From Alphaproteobacteria bacterium (GTDB lineage Bacteria > Pseudomonadota > Alphaproteobacteria > Rhodobacterales > Rhodobacteraceae): a stretch of 55,710 nucleotides of DNA. Under the pieces are notes generated by a model. It did no database searches and had not been told where the DNA came from. It saw nothing but the letters and a program-made list of their open reading frames with translations. Made by a program: the position numbers and the translations under genes. Positions 34,398 through 41,264 of this stretch are shown piece by piece. The stretch covers positions 1 to 55,710 of the forward strand of contig JAUHWT010000024.1 in NCBI GenBank assembly GCA_030427145.1, read 5' to 3'. Position 1 is the first letter of the stretch, and the number at the start of each line of letters is the position of its first letter.

Positions 34398-34613
34398 CTA
34401 TTCCAGCCGCTCGGCGATCCACATCTTGATGAGTGACTGCCGGGTGACACCGAGGTGACGAGCCTGGCGGTCGAGGCCCTCCACGACCCAGGCGGGGAAA
34501 TCGACATTGACCCGGCGGGTGAGGTCGTTGGGCCGGGTGGCGCGGGACCAGTCGACGGCGTCGGAAACATCCCCGCCCGCGTCGAATTTTTTATCGAAAT
34601 CAGAGGCTTTCAT
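34398..34613 (-). CDS. brnA: BrnA-type antitoxin
   Basis: The 71-residue protein starts at ATG 34613, inside the 3' end of the toxin gene (14-base overlap). The C-terminal part (RRVNVDFPAWVVEGLDRQAR, then HLGVTRQSLIKMWIAERLE) is a ribbon-helix-helix-like DNA-binding domain, as in BrnA. BrnA neutralises BrnT and represses the operon. It ends four bases after the convergent fdsA stop, so the two transcripts must collide or share an end. The order toxin-then-antitoxin is normal for brnTA. Confidence 0.88.
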   Translation of the reverse strand: MKASDFDKKFDAGGDVSDAVDWSRATRPNDLTRRVNVDFPAWVVEGLDRQARHLGVTRQSLIKMWIAERLE

Positions 34614-34863
34614 AGTAGCCGATCTCCTCTTTCCTTGCCCGTCGCACCGAGATGATGCGGACGCGGCCATTACGTGGTGTCCAAATGGCGGTCCAGTGTT
34701 TTCCGTCGATCCGGCCCACCGAGAGGAACCGGGGTTCATCGGTGGTGCGGGCCGGGGCCTCGAGCAGCCAGGGGTCGTCCCAGAGAGCCTGGGCAGCGTC
34801 GAAGCTGATGCCGTGTTTGGCCTCGTTGGCGGCACTCTTGACTGGATCGTATTCGAACTTCAT
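34600..34863 (-). CDS. brnT: BrnT-type toxin (ribonuclease)
   Basis: This 87-residue protein matches BrnT: FEYDPVKSAANEAKHGISFD at the start, with the conserved KHGI(S/D)F motif, then RFLSVGRIDGKHWTAIWTPR and VRIISVRRARKEEIGYYE. BrnT is a RelE-fold ribonuclease that inhibits translation, sequestered by BrnA. All the usual motif residues appear to be present, so it may be functional. The start ATG is at 34863, directly next to a palindrome in the promoter. Toxin-antitoxin pairs are common on large plasmids and chromids and help retain them. Confidence 0.92.
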   Translation of the reverse strand: MKFEYDPVKSAANEAKHGISFDAAQALWDDPWLLEAPARTTDEPRFLSVGRIDGKHWTAIWTPRNGRVRIISVRRARKEEIGYYESL

Positions 34864-34865
34864 AG

Positions 34866-34889
34866 GGTATAATAGTATAATTATTATCC
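34866..34889. promoter_or_regulatory. A/T-rich palindrome at the brnTA promoter
   Basis: ATAATA (34869-34874) and TATTAT (34882-34887) form an inverted repeat that extends to GG/CC on the outside with one bulged base. It lies 3-26 bases upstream of the brnT start, where BrnA-BrnT autoregulation would be expected. The A/T content stands out from the GC-rich surroundings. Confidence 0.5.
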
Positions 34890-35078
34890 ATATTCAATGA
34901 GCGCGCGGTGGGGCGAGGGTTTCTTAATTCGGTGCGGGCATGATGCCGGGTGAATTGTCCGGTTGAATGTTTTGTAAACCGGGCCTACCAAAACCGGTGT
35001 GTTAATCTTTGCTTGGCTTCGGGTTTCCGGATGCCTTCGGGCTGTGGAGTTGTTCCCGGCTCAAATGACGGGATTCGA

Positions 35079-35909
35079 ATGGAAACTCTCTACTCACCGG
35101 GATTTTTGGCGCTGTTGGCGGCCGGGCTTGTACTGACCGGGGCGATTGCCGGGGTATTGGCGGGACTTTTGGGTGTTGGCGGTGGCATTGTCATCGTGCC
35201 CGTGCTGTTTTGGCTGTTCGATTACCTCAATGTGCCGGATGTGGTGGCCATGCATGTGGCCGTGGGCACGTCCCTTGCCACGATCATTCCGACCTCGATC
35301 TCCTCCGCGCGCTCCCATGAGAAAAAGGGCAACATTGACCGGAAGGTCCTGATGACCTGGGCGCCGTGGATTTTTGCCGGTGCGCTGGTGGGTGGAATTT
35401 TGTCGAAATTCCTGTCCTCGGCATATCTGACGGGGATTTTCGGGGTGATTGCGCTTCTGGTTTCCATCAATATGGTTCTGCCGAAAGCCATTGTTATTGC
35501 TAAGGAATTGCCGACGAATCCGGCTGGGCGCAGTGCGTTGCCGTCGTTCATTGGGCTCTTTTCCTCATTGATGGGAATTGGTGGCGGGACGCTGTCGGTG
35601 CCGACGCTGACGGCGTTCTCGTATCCCGTTCACAAGGCGGTTGGCACTGCGGCGGCGTTTGGGCTGGTGATTGCGGTGCCGGCGGCGATCGGGTTTGTCT
35701 GGTCAGGCTGGAGCGTGGATCTGCGGCCGCCGTACTCGCTGGGGTATATCAGCGTTCCGGCGGCGGTTCTGATCTTCTCGGCCAGTGTTTTCACGGCCCC
35801 GGTGGGCGCGCGGATTGCGCATAGTTTGAACCCGGCGCGGCTTCGGTTGGCGTTCGCGGTGTTTCTGTTTTTGAGCAGTTTGAAGATGTTCAATTCGGCG
35901 TTTTTTTAA
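35079..35909 (+). CDS. TauE/SafE-family membrane exporter, candidate sulfite exporter
   Basis: From ATG 35079 the product has 276 residues and about eight hydrophobic segments; an open frame to 34950 has no good start. The two family repeats are clear: GVLAGLLGVGGGIVIVPVLF near the start and SSLMGIGGGTLSVPTLTAFS in the second half. TauE/SafE proteins are thought to export sulfite, sulfoacetate and similar anions. The gene is convergent with the Gfo/Idh/MocA gene of a putative sulfonate-degradation locus, where a sulfite exporter is expected. Assignment of sulfite as substrate rests on that context. Confidence 0.88.
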   Translation: METLYSPGFLALLAAGLVLTGAIAGVLAGLLGVGGGIVIVPVLFWLFDYLNVPDVVAMHVAVGTSLATIIPTSISSARSHEKKGNIDRKVLMTWAPWIFAGALVGGILSKFLSSAYLTGIFGVIALLVSINMVLPKAIVIAKELPTNPAGRSALPSFIGLFSSLMGIGGGTLSVPTLTAFSYPVHKAVGTAAAFGLVIAVPAAIGFVWSGWSVDLRPPYSLGYISVPAAVLIFSASVFTAPVGARIAHSLNPARLRLAFAVFLFLSSLKMFNSAFF

Positions 35910-35934
35910 GGGGCGCGACCGGTTGAACCTTCCC

Positions 35935-35983
35935 GCCCGGCGGCACCGCCGGGCAGCGCCGACCGCCCCCCATGGGCGGCGCT
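35935..35983. terminator. Twin hairpins between convergent genes
   Basis: GCCCGGCGG (35935-35943) pairs with CCGCCGGGC (35946-35954). Immediately after, CCGCCC (35963-35968) pairs with GGGCGG (35974-35979), extended by AGCG/CGCT across a small bulge. The pair lies between the tauE-like gene and the minus-strand Gfo/Idh/MocA gene and probably ends both transcripts. Confidence 0.55.
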
Positions 35984-36032
35984 TTGCTTCCGCCCGCGGC
36001 CGTCGCTGCCCTCCGGGTCAGGGTTTTACGTT

Positions 36033-37142
36033 TCAGCTGAACAACGGGATCTGAACGGCCTGGTGGGTCTGCGCGGAATGCTGCGCGGCGATGCCGAATT
36101 CCACGGCGCGCCAGCCGTCCTCCAGGCTGACCTCCGGCGCGCGGATTTCGCCGCGTACCAGGGCCAGAAAATTCCGGTGCTGGTAGAAGGTCGAGCCGTT
36201 ATGATCGCCCGCGTCGAGCAGTTCGGGGTCCACGGGGATCGCCTCGCTGACCGGACGTTTGGGGTTGCGCGGAGAAATGCGCAGCATGGGCAGGGGCGGT
36301 TCGCCCAGATCGTCGGGCCAGAAGCGGGTGGGGCCGGGGACGAAGGCCTCGATGCGCCCGTCCGGTCCGGTGGCCGACAGTTCCTCCTGGTATTTTGACC
36401 CTTCCGCAAACATGCACAACTCCAGCATGGCGCGTGCGCCGTTCGCGAAATCCGCGATTACATAGCCGTTGTCGAGGACGTCGGGAATGTGACCGTCATG
36501 GACCTCATCGAGATGGTTCACGTCCTGCCCCGCGCTCGCCATGACGCGGACGGGTTCGGATCCGAGGGTCAGGCGCATGAGGTCGAAGAAGTGGCAGCAC
36601 TTCTCCACGAAGGTTCCCCCCGTATTGAGGTTGAAGCGGTTCCAGTTGTCGACCTTGTTGAGGAAGGGGAACCGGTGCTCGCGGATGGTCAGCATTTTGA
36701 TGCCGCCGGTTACGGTTTCGGCCCGTTTGAGGAAGGCGGCAATGGGTGGCATGTAGCGGTATTCCATGCCGACCCAGATATGCGCGGGATAGGTCTGCGC
36801 CAGGGCGCGGATGGCGGAGAGGTTTTCCTCGCCGGTAAAGAGCGGCTTTTCCACCAGCAGGGGCAGGGGGCGGGTCCGTTCGATTTCCAGAAGCTGGTCG
36901 CAGTGGAAATGATTGGGGCTCGCGATCACCAGGCAGTCCAGATCGGGCAGGGCCAACAGCTCGGCCAAGGTGCCTGGGAAGACGGCGTCAGGCGCGAGGG
37001 GTTTGGCCCGGTCGCGCATTTCGGCGTTTGGCTCGAGGATCGCGGCGATTTGGGTATCGGGCAGAAGGTTGATGTTTTTGATGTGCTCCCTGCCCATCAT
37101 GCCACAACCGATCAGGCCGTAGCGGATAGTTTTTTTTGTCAT
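36033..37142 (-). CDS. Gfo/Idh/MocA-family NAD(P)-dependent protein, candidate sulfoquinovosidase or sugar dehydrogenase
   Basis: The 369-residue protein has the N-terminal Rossmann motif (RYGLIGCGMMGREHIKNINL), the dinucleotide-binding VEKP motif (LPLLVEKPLF) and the C-terminal alpha/beta domain. The catalytic-region motif reads GGTFVEKCCHFFDLMRL rather than the common GG...D.GxHxxDL form. Most relatives are sugar or inositol dehydrogenases. Some branches of this fold (GH109, GH188) use bound NAD+ to hydrolyse glycosides, and GH188 enzymes are NAD-dependent sulfoquinovosidases found beside sulfoquinovose genes. It is probably in one operon with the GntR gene, divergent from the SsuD-like trio. 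Which activity it has needs comparison with GH188 sequences. Confidence 0.8.
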   Translation of the reverse strand: MTKKTIRYGLIGCGMMGREHIKNINLLPDTQIAAILEPNAEMRDRAKPLAPDAVFPGTLAELLALPDLDCLVIASPNHFHCDQLLEIERTRPLPLLVEKPLFTGEENLSAIRALAQTYPAHIWVGMEYRYMPPIAAFLKRAETVTGGIKMLTIREHRFPFLNKVDNWNRFNLNTGGTFVEKCCHFFDLMRLTLGSEPVRVMASAGQDVNHLDEVHDGHIPDVLDNGYVIADFANGARAMLELCMFAEGSKYQEELSATGPDGRIEAFVPGPTRFWPDDLGEPPLPMLRISPRNPKRPVSEAIPVDPELLDAGDHNGSTFYQHRNFLALVRGEIRAPEVSLEDGWRAVEFGIAAQHSAQTHQAVQIPLFS

Positions 37143-37152
37143 TGCAGTACCG

Positions 37153-37851
37153 TTATTTGAGACGCTGTACGTAGAGGGCGCGGGCGGTGTCGAACCAGGT
37201 TTGCGAGAACTCGACCGGGTGTTCCGGCTCGGACCAGCTTAACCGCGTGATGTAGCCGCATGTGGTGCCGGGGGGGAGGCTGAAGCCCGGCGGCGCCCAG
37301 GCGGGCACGGTGCCGATGCCGACACGGTCCTCCGCGCGGGCGATCCAGAAACCGAGCCGGCTTTGATAGGTGTGGTAGAGCGAATCCGAGATGGTCTCGC
37401 GGGTGAGTTCGCCCATGTCGGCATCGAGCCAGATCTCCTCGACCGCGATCGGGGTCCGGTCCAGAAACCGCAGGCGCCGGATGCGGGTGCCGCGGTGTGA
37501 GGTGCCGAATGTGGGCAGGTCACCGGGCTTGTCGAGGGTATCGACCGAGAGGATTTCCGCCGTGGGCAGGCCGCCGCCCGCGTGGAGTTCGAGGCGGAAC
37601 ATGGAATAGATGCTGCCGGTGTTTTCGGCATGGCGGATGTAGTTGCCCGATCCCTGCCGCCGTTCCAGGAGGCCGCGTTCGGTGAGCTCGGCAAGCGCCT
37701 TTCGCAGGGTGCCGACCGAGGCGCCAAGCTGTCGGGCGAGGTCCCGTTCGGGGGGCAGGCGTTCCCCGTCCAGCAGCCGTCCCGCCCCGATGTCCCGGAT
37801 GAGACGTTCGCTCAGCTCGATATATTTCGGGAGCGTGTTGGGCGGGTTCAT
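37153..37851 (-). CDS. GntR/HutC-family transcriptional regulator
   Basis: This 232-residue protein has an N-terminal GntR winged helix-turn-helix (IGAGRLLDGERLPPERDLAR; LGASVGTLRKALAELTERGL) and a C-terminal UTRA-type effector domain (RIRRLRFLDRTPIAVEEIWL; VEFSQTWFDTARALYVQRLK). It starts 92 bases from the divergent flavin monooxygenase gene, and an inverted repeat TTGATA/TATCAA lies between. It is ten bases from the Gfo/Idh/MocA gene downstream and probably co-transcribed with it. It likely senses the substrate of the monooxygenase pathway. Confidence 0.92.
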   Translation of the reverse strand: MNPPNTLPKYIELSERLIRDIGAGRLLDGERLPPERDLARQLGASVGTLRKALAELTERGLLERRQGSGNYIRHAENTGSIYSMFRLELHAGGGLPTAEILSVDTLDKPGDLPTFGTSHRGTRIRRLRFLDRTPIAVEEIWLDADMGELTRETISDSLYHTYQSRLGFWIARAEDRVGIGTVPAWAPPGFSLPPGTTCGYITRLSWSEPEHPVEFSQTWFDTARALYVQRLK

Positions 37852-37868
37852 CTGCGCTGCCTAAAAAA

Positions 37869-37893
37869 TTGATACATCATTGATCTATATCAA
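37869..37893. promoter_or_regulatory. Candidate GntR operator in the divergent promoter
   Basis: TTGATA (37869-37874) and TATCAA (37888-37893) form an inverted repeat with a 13-base spacer that itself contains ATCATTGAT. It lies 18 bases before the GntR start and 50 bases before the monooxygenase start, in the only intergenic space that could hold both promoters. The A/T-rich sequence contrasts with the GC-rich surroundings. Confidence 0.5.
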
Positions 37894-37942
37894 GGCGGGT
37901 GTTACGAAAAGGGAAAAGCAACCTTCCGCGGAGAAATTTCCG

Positions 37943-39097
37943 ATGACTGTCGTACCCGTAACATCGCCCGATCTGGACGCGGCCGAGGTGTCCTGGTTCT
38001 CGGCGCTGTGTTCCGATGACTACCGGTATCTTGGCGTTCCCGACGGGGATCTCCGTTCCAGCTGGGCGCACTGTTCGGATATCGTGAAGACCGCCGAGAC
38101 CCAGGGGTTTCGCAATATTCTGTGCCCGTCCTCCTATCAGGTGGGGCAGGACACCCTGAGCTTTGTGGCCGGGTGTGCGCCGATCACCGACAGGATCAAC
38201 CTTCTGGCTGCGGTGCGCTGTGGGGAGATGCAGCCGATCATGCTGGCGCGGACGGTGGCCACGCTCGACCACATGCTGGAGGGTCGGCTGACGGTGAACA
38301 TCATCAGTTCCGATTTCCCCGGCGAGAAGGCGGAGAGCGGATACCGGTATCAGCGCTCGCGCGAGGTTGTGGAGATTTTGAAGCAGGCCTGGACGCGGGA
38401 CGAGTTTGACCACCAGGGCGAGATCTACAACTTCACCGGGCTGACCACCGATCCGGCGCGGCCGTATCAGACGGGCGGTCCGCTGCTCTATTTCGGAGGG
38501 TATTCCCCGGCGGCGCTGGACCTCTGCGGCGAGCACTGTGACGTTTACCTGATGTGGCCGGAGAAGAAAGAGGATCTGGCCGGGCGGATGAAGGCGGTGC
38601 ATGAGCGGGCCGAAGGGTATGGCCGGACGCTGGATTACGGCCTGCGGGTGCATGTGATCGTGCGCGATACCGAGGCCGAGGCGCGGGAATATGCCGATGA
38701 CATCGTCTCGAAACTCGACGACGAGTACGGCCGCAAGATCCGGGAGAGGGCGCTTGATTCCACCTCGCTCGGCGTGTCGCACCAGTCGAAGAACCGCGAT
38801 GTGGCCGATGAGTTTGGCTATATCGAGCCACATCTGTGGACTGGTGTGGGCCGGGCGCGGTCGGGCTGTGGCGCGGCGATTGTCGGATCGGCGGACCAGG
38901 TTCTGTCCGAGATTGAGGAATATCAGAAGATGGGCATTCGCGCGTTCATTTTTTCCGGCTATCCCCATAAGGAGGAGGCGGAGCATTTTGGCCGTCTGGT
39001 CATGCCGCATCTGAAAACATGTTCGCTGCCGGAAGCCTATGGTCGCAAGCCGGCATCGACACCGGCAACACCGCTTGGCGTGGGGGCAAGGGTTTAA
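37943..39097 (+). CDS. SsuD-like FMNH2-dependent sulfonate monooxygenase, candidate SmoC
   Basis: From ATG 37943, preceded by GGAG at 37930, the product has 384 residues. It is a bacterial-luciferase-like (LLM) flavin monooxygenase of the alkanesulfonate class: GLRVHVIVRDTEAEAREYAD corresponds to the Arg/His pair of SsuD (Arg226, His228), EPHLWTGVGRARSGCGAAIV contains the Arg near SsuD Arg297, and FIFSGYPHKEEAEHFGRLVM is the C-terminal family block. The SsuD active-site Cys region differs (ILCPSSYQVGQD). NIISSDFPGEKAES is a distinctive loop. Coupled aldo/keto reductase and flavin reductase genes follow, as in the sulfoquinovose monooxygenase (SmoC) pathway. The exact sulfonate is inferred. 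Confidence 0.85.
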   Translation: MTVVPVTSPDLDAAEVSWFSALCSDDYRYLGVPDGDLRSSWAHCSDIVKTAETQGFRNILCPSSYQVGQDTLSFVAGCAPITDRINLLAAVRCGEMQPIMLARTVATLDHMLEGRLTVNIISSDFPGEKAESGYRYQRSREVVEILKQAWTRDEFDHQGEIYNFTGLTTDPARPYQTGGPLLYFGGYSPAALDLCGEHCDVYLMWPEKKEDLAGRMKAVHERAEGYGRTLDYGLRVHVIVRDTEAEAREYADDIVSKLDDEYGRKIRERALDSTSLGVSHQSKNRDVADEFGYIEPHLWTGVGRARSGCGAAIVGSADQVLSEIEEYQKMGIRAFIFSGYPHKEEAEHFGRLVMPHLKTCSLPEAYGRKPASTPATPLGVGARV

Positions 39098-39991
39098 ATG
39101 GAACGTGTAAGTCTCTCAAAAGACATTGAATTCAGCCGCATTGTTTATGGTCTCTGGCGGCTGGGAGACGATCCGGATCATTCGGTGGGTCATGTTCAGG
39201 CGAAGCTCGAAAGCTGCCTTGAGCAGGGCATTACCACCTTCGATCAGGCTGATATCTATGGAGATTATGCCTCTGAGGAGATCCTGGGCAATACGCTGAA
39301 AGCCGCGCCGGAACTGCGCGACCGGATGGAGATTGTCACCAAATGCGACATCATGCTTCTGTCCGACCGGCGGCCGGGAACGCGGGTGAAGCATTACGAT
39401 ACGTCAGCGGATCATATTCGCACATCCGTCGATAACTCACTGAAAAACATGGGCATTGACGTGATTGACGTTCTGCTGATCCATCGGCCGGATCCGTTGA
39501 TGGACCATGTGGAAACCGGTGGCGTGCTGGATGAGTTGATCGCGGCGGGCAAGATTCGTGGCGCCGGTGTGTCGAATTTCCGGCCATGGGAGTCTGAGCT
39601 GCTTCAGTCGGGGATGAAAAATCTGCTTATTACCAATCAGTTGGAGATCAGTCTTGCGGCGCGGGACAGCCTTTCGAATGGTGATCTCGCATGGTTGCAG
39701 CGTCATGGCATTCGGCCGATGGCGTGGTCACCGCTGGGAGGCGGGTCGCTGATGACTGAAACCGGCACGCCGCTTGCGGGTATTCTCGATACGGTTGCGG
39801 AGCGGAATGGCGTGGACCGCGCGGCGGTGGCGGTTGCGTGGCTTCTGGCGCATCCTTCTGGAATCATTCCGGTTTTGGGAACGAACAACCTTGAGCGCAT
39901 TGGGGTGATGTCGAAGGCGATGGATGTGGACATGGATCGTCAGACCTGGTTTGAAATTCTTGAGGCCGCCTGCGGCCATGAGGTGGCATGA
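39098..39991 (+). CDS. Aldo/keto reductase, candidate SmoB
   Basis: The 297-residue protein starts directly at the base after the monooxygenase stop. The AKR tetrad is visible: Asp and Tyr in TTFDQADIYGDYASEE, Lys in MEIVTKCDIM and His in VLLIHRPDPLMDH. GVSNFRPWE and WSPLGGGSL are the strand and cofactor-loop motifs of the YdhF-like AKR group. In the SMO pathway, SmoB is an NADPH-dependent AKR that reduces 6-oxo-glucose to glucose after desulfonation. The same order and coupling here support that role, but an unrelated aldehyde substrate is possible. Confidence 0.85.
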   Translation: MERVSLSKDIEFSRIVYGLWRLGDDPDHSVGHVQAKLESCLEQGITTFDQADIYGDYASEEILGNTLKAAPELRDRMEIVTKCDIMLLSDRRPGTRVKHYDTSADHIRTSVDNSLKNMGIDVIDVLLIHRPDPLMDHVETGGVLDELIAAGKIRGAGVSNFRPWESELLQSGMKNLLITNQLEISLAARDSLSNGDLAWLQRHGIRPMAWSPLGGGSLMTETGTPLAGILDTVAERNGVDRAAVAVAWLLAHPSGIIPVLGTNNLERIGVMSKAMDVDMDRQTWFEILEAACGHEVA

Positions 39992-40614
39992 TGGCGGATG
40001 GTGGCGAAATGGGTGCGTTTCGGGACATCCGTCCGGGACCGGAGAACACGCGGGAATTCCGGGAAGCGCTGGGGCGATTTTCCACGGGAGTGACTGTGGT
40101 TACGACGCAGACCTCAACCGGTCCCATAGGCATTACGGTCAACAGTTTTTCGAGTGTTTCGCTCGATCCGCCGCTGATCATGTGGTGCGTGGCGAAATCC
40201 TCGGGGCGGTATCCGGCGTTTGAGGCGGCGGAACGGTTCGCAGTGCATGTTCTGGGGCATGAACACCGGGACATTGCGGCGGGTTTTGCGAAGTCCGCGA
40301 CGGCCTTTGAGCACCTCGAACTGGCACAAACCGGTCGCGATTTGGCGCAATCGAGCAGTGATTTGGCACAGTCGTGCAGCGAAGTGGCACAGATTGAGAG
40401 TCAAATGGCACAGATTGCTGGGGAAACGGGTGAAAATGTGTCCGCGCCGGCACTTTTTGATGACTGTCTCGCACGGTTTGAGTGTACGGTTGCACAGAAA
40501 CACGATGCGGGAGATCATCAGATTATCGTGGGTCGTGTGGACCAGGCGGCGTTGCGGGAAGGTGATGCCCTGGTGTTTTGCATGGGTCGGTTCGGACGGT
40601 TTCTCGACGCCTGA
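39988..40614 (+). CDS. NAD(P)H:FMN reductase with an inserted tandem-repeat helix, candidate SmoA
   Basis: This 208-residue protein starts with the ATG that overlaps the aldo/keto reductase stop. The flavin-reductase fold is evident: LGRFSTGVTVVTTQTSTGPI then GITVNSFSSVSLDPPLIMWC, and LARFECTVAQKHDAGDHQII then VGRV near the end. It would supply FMNH2 to the SsuD-like monooxygenase. The usual length is about 165 residues. The extra about 35 residues (roughly 110-147) are five imperfect copies of a seven-residue unit (LAQxxxD), encoded by 21-bp tandem repeats at 40321-40425, inserted where relatives have a short loop. The insertion keeps frame and leaves the conserved blocks on both sides. Confidence 0.88.
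   Translation: MMADGGEMGAFRDIRPGPENTREFREALGRFSTGVTVVTTQTSTGPIGITVNSFSSVSLDPPLIMWCVAKSSGRYPAFEAAERFAVHVLGHEHRDIAAGFAKSATAFEHLELAQTGRDLAQSSSDLAQSCSEVAQIESQMAQIAGETGENVSAPALFDDCLARFECTVAQKHDAGDHQIIVGRVDQAALREGDALVFCMGRFGRFLDA
40321..40425 (+). repeat. Five 21-bp tandem repeats inside the flavin reductase gene
   Basis: Units begin at 40321, 40342, 40363, 40384 and 40405. Each opens with (C/T/G/A)TGGC(A/G)CA and codes for (L/V/M)AQ plus four variable residues. The first two units are followed by GAT, the third by GAA and the fourth by CAA. The seven-residue period is that of a coiled coil or amphipathic helix. Divergence between units shows the array is not brand new. Confidence 0.85.
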
Positions 40615-40673
40615 ACGGATGGCTGAAAAGTGATCCGGGGAAACCGGGCACGGGATTAAGGGGAGGTTCCTGA

Positions 40674-41264
40674 ATGGGGCCATTGTTTGCGGTTGTGAAA
40701 CCGCTTGGTCTGGTGAACGAGACGGTGTTCCGGATTGCGCGGGGCATCGGGGTAGTTGCCGTGGCGCTGATGGTCCTGGTTATCCTGATTCAGGTGTTCT
40801 TTCGCTATGTACTGAACAATGCCCTGCCGTGGCCGGATGAGGCGGCGCGGTTCTGCATGCTGTGGATGACGGGGCTGATGGCGCCGACGGCTTTGCGGCG
40901 GGGCGGGTTCGTGGCGATCGACATGGCGGTGCGGGCGTTGCCGCGGCGGATGGGGGAGGTTCTGTCGCTGCTGCTGCTCATTCTGAGCCTGTCTGTTCTG
41001 GTGATGGCGGTTCAGATCGGCTGGAGCGAGGTCACGGGGTTTGGCGGGAAGTTCAAATCCGGTTCGCTTTTTATTCCCTCCGACCTGACCTTCACGGCCT
41101 GGGAGAAAATGCCCAAGAGCTGGATGATGGCGTCTTTGCTGGTGGGGATCGTGATGATGATCTCGGCCAATGTTGAGCTGATTATCCGCAGCGTGATTTC
41201 GCTGATGGGTGGTGGTGACGGGCTGAAACCCATTCCGGGTGCGGCGTCGATTGGAGCCGAATGA
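40674..41264 (+). CDS. dctQ: TRAP transporter small membrane subunit (DctQ)
   Basis: The 196-residue protein has four hydrophobic helices, and the family signature is in VFFRYVLNNALPWPDEAARF with CMLWMTGLMAPTALRRGGFV. ATG 40674 is preceded by GGGGAGG. It overlaps dctM by four bases. DctQ and DctM form the membrane part of the tripartite ATP-independent periplasmic importer, driven by sodium or proton gradients. It begins 59 bases after the flavin reductase, so it is probably in the same operon. Confidence 0.93.
   Translation: MGPLFAVVKPLGLVNETVFRIARGIGVVAVALMVLVILIQVFFRYVLNNALPWPDEAARFCMLWMTGLMAPTALRRGGFVAIDMAVRALPRRMGEVLSLLLLILSLSVLVMAVQIGWSEVTGFGGKFKSGSLFIPSDLTFTAWEKMPKSWMMASLLVGIVMMISANVELIIRSVISLMGGGDGLKPIPGAASIGAE

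Noticed and set aside
40321-40412. TGGCACA repeats as sigma-54 promoter -24 elements
   Set aside because: There is no GC element at the right distance, and the repeats are in frame inside a coding sequence.
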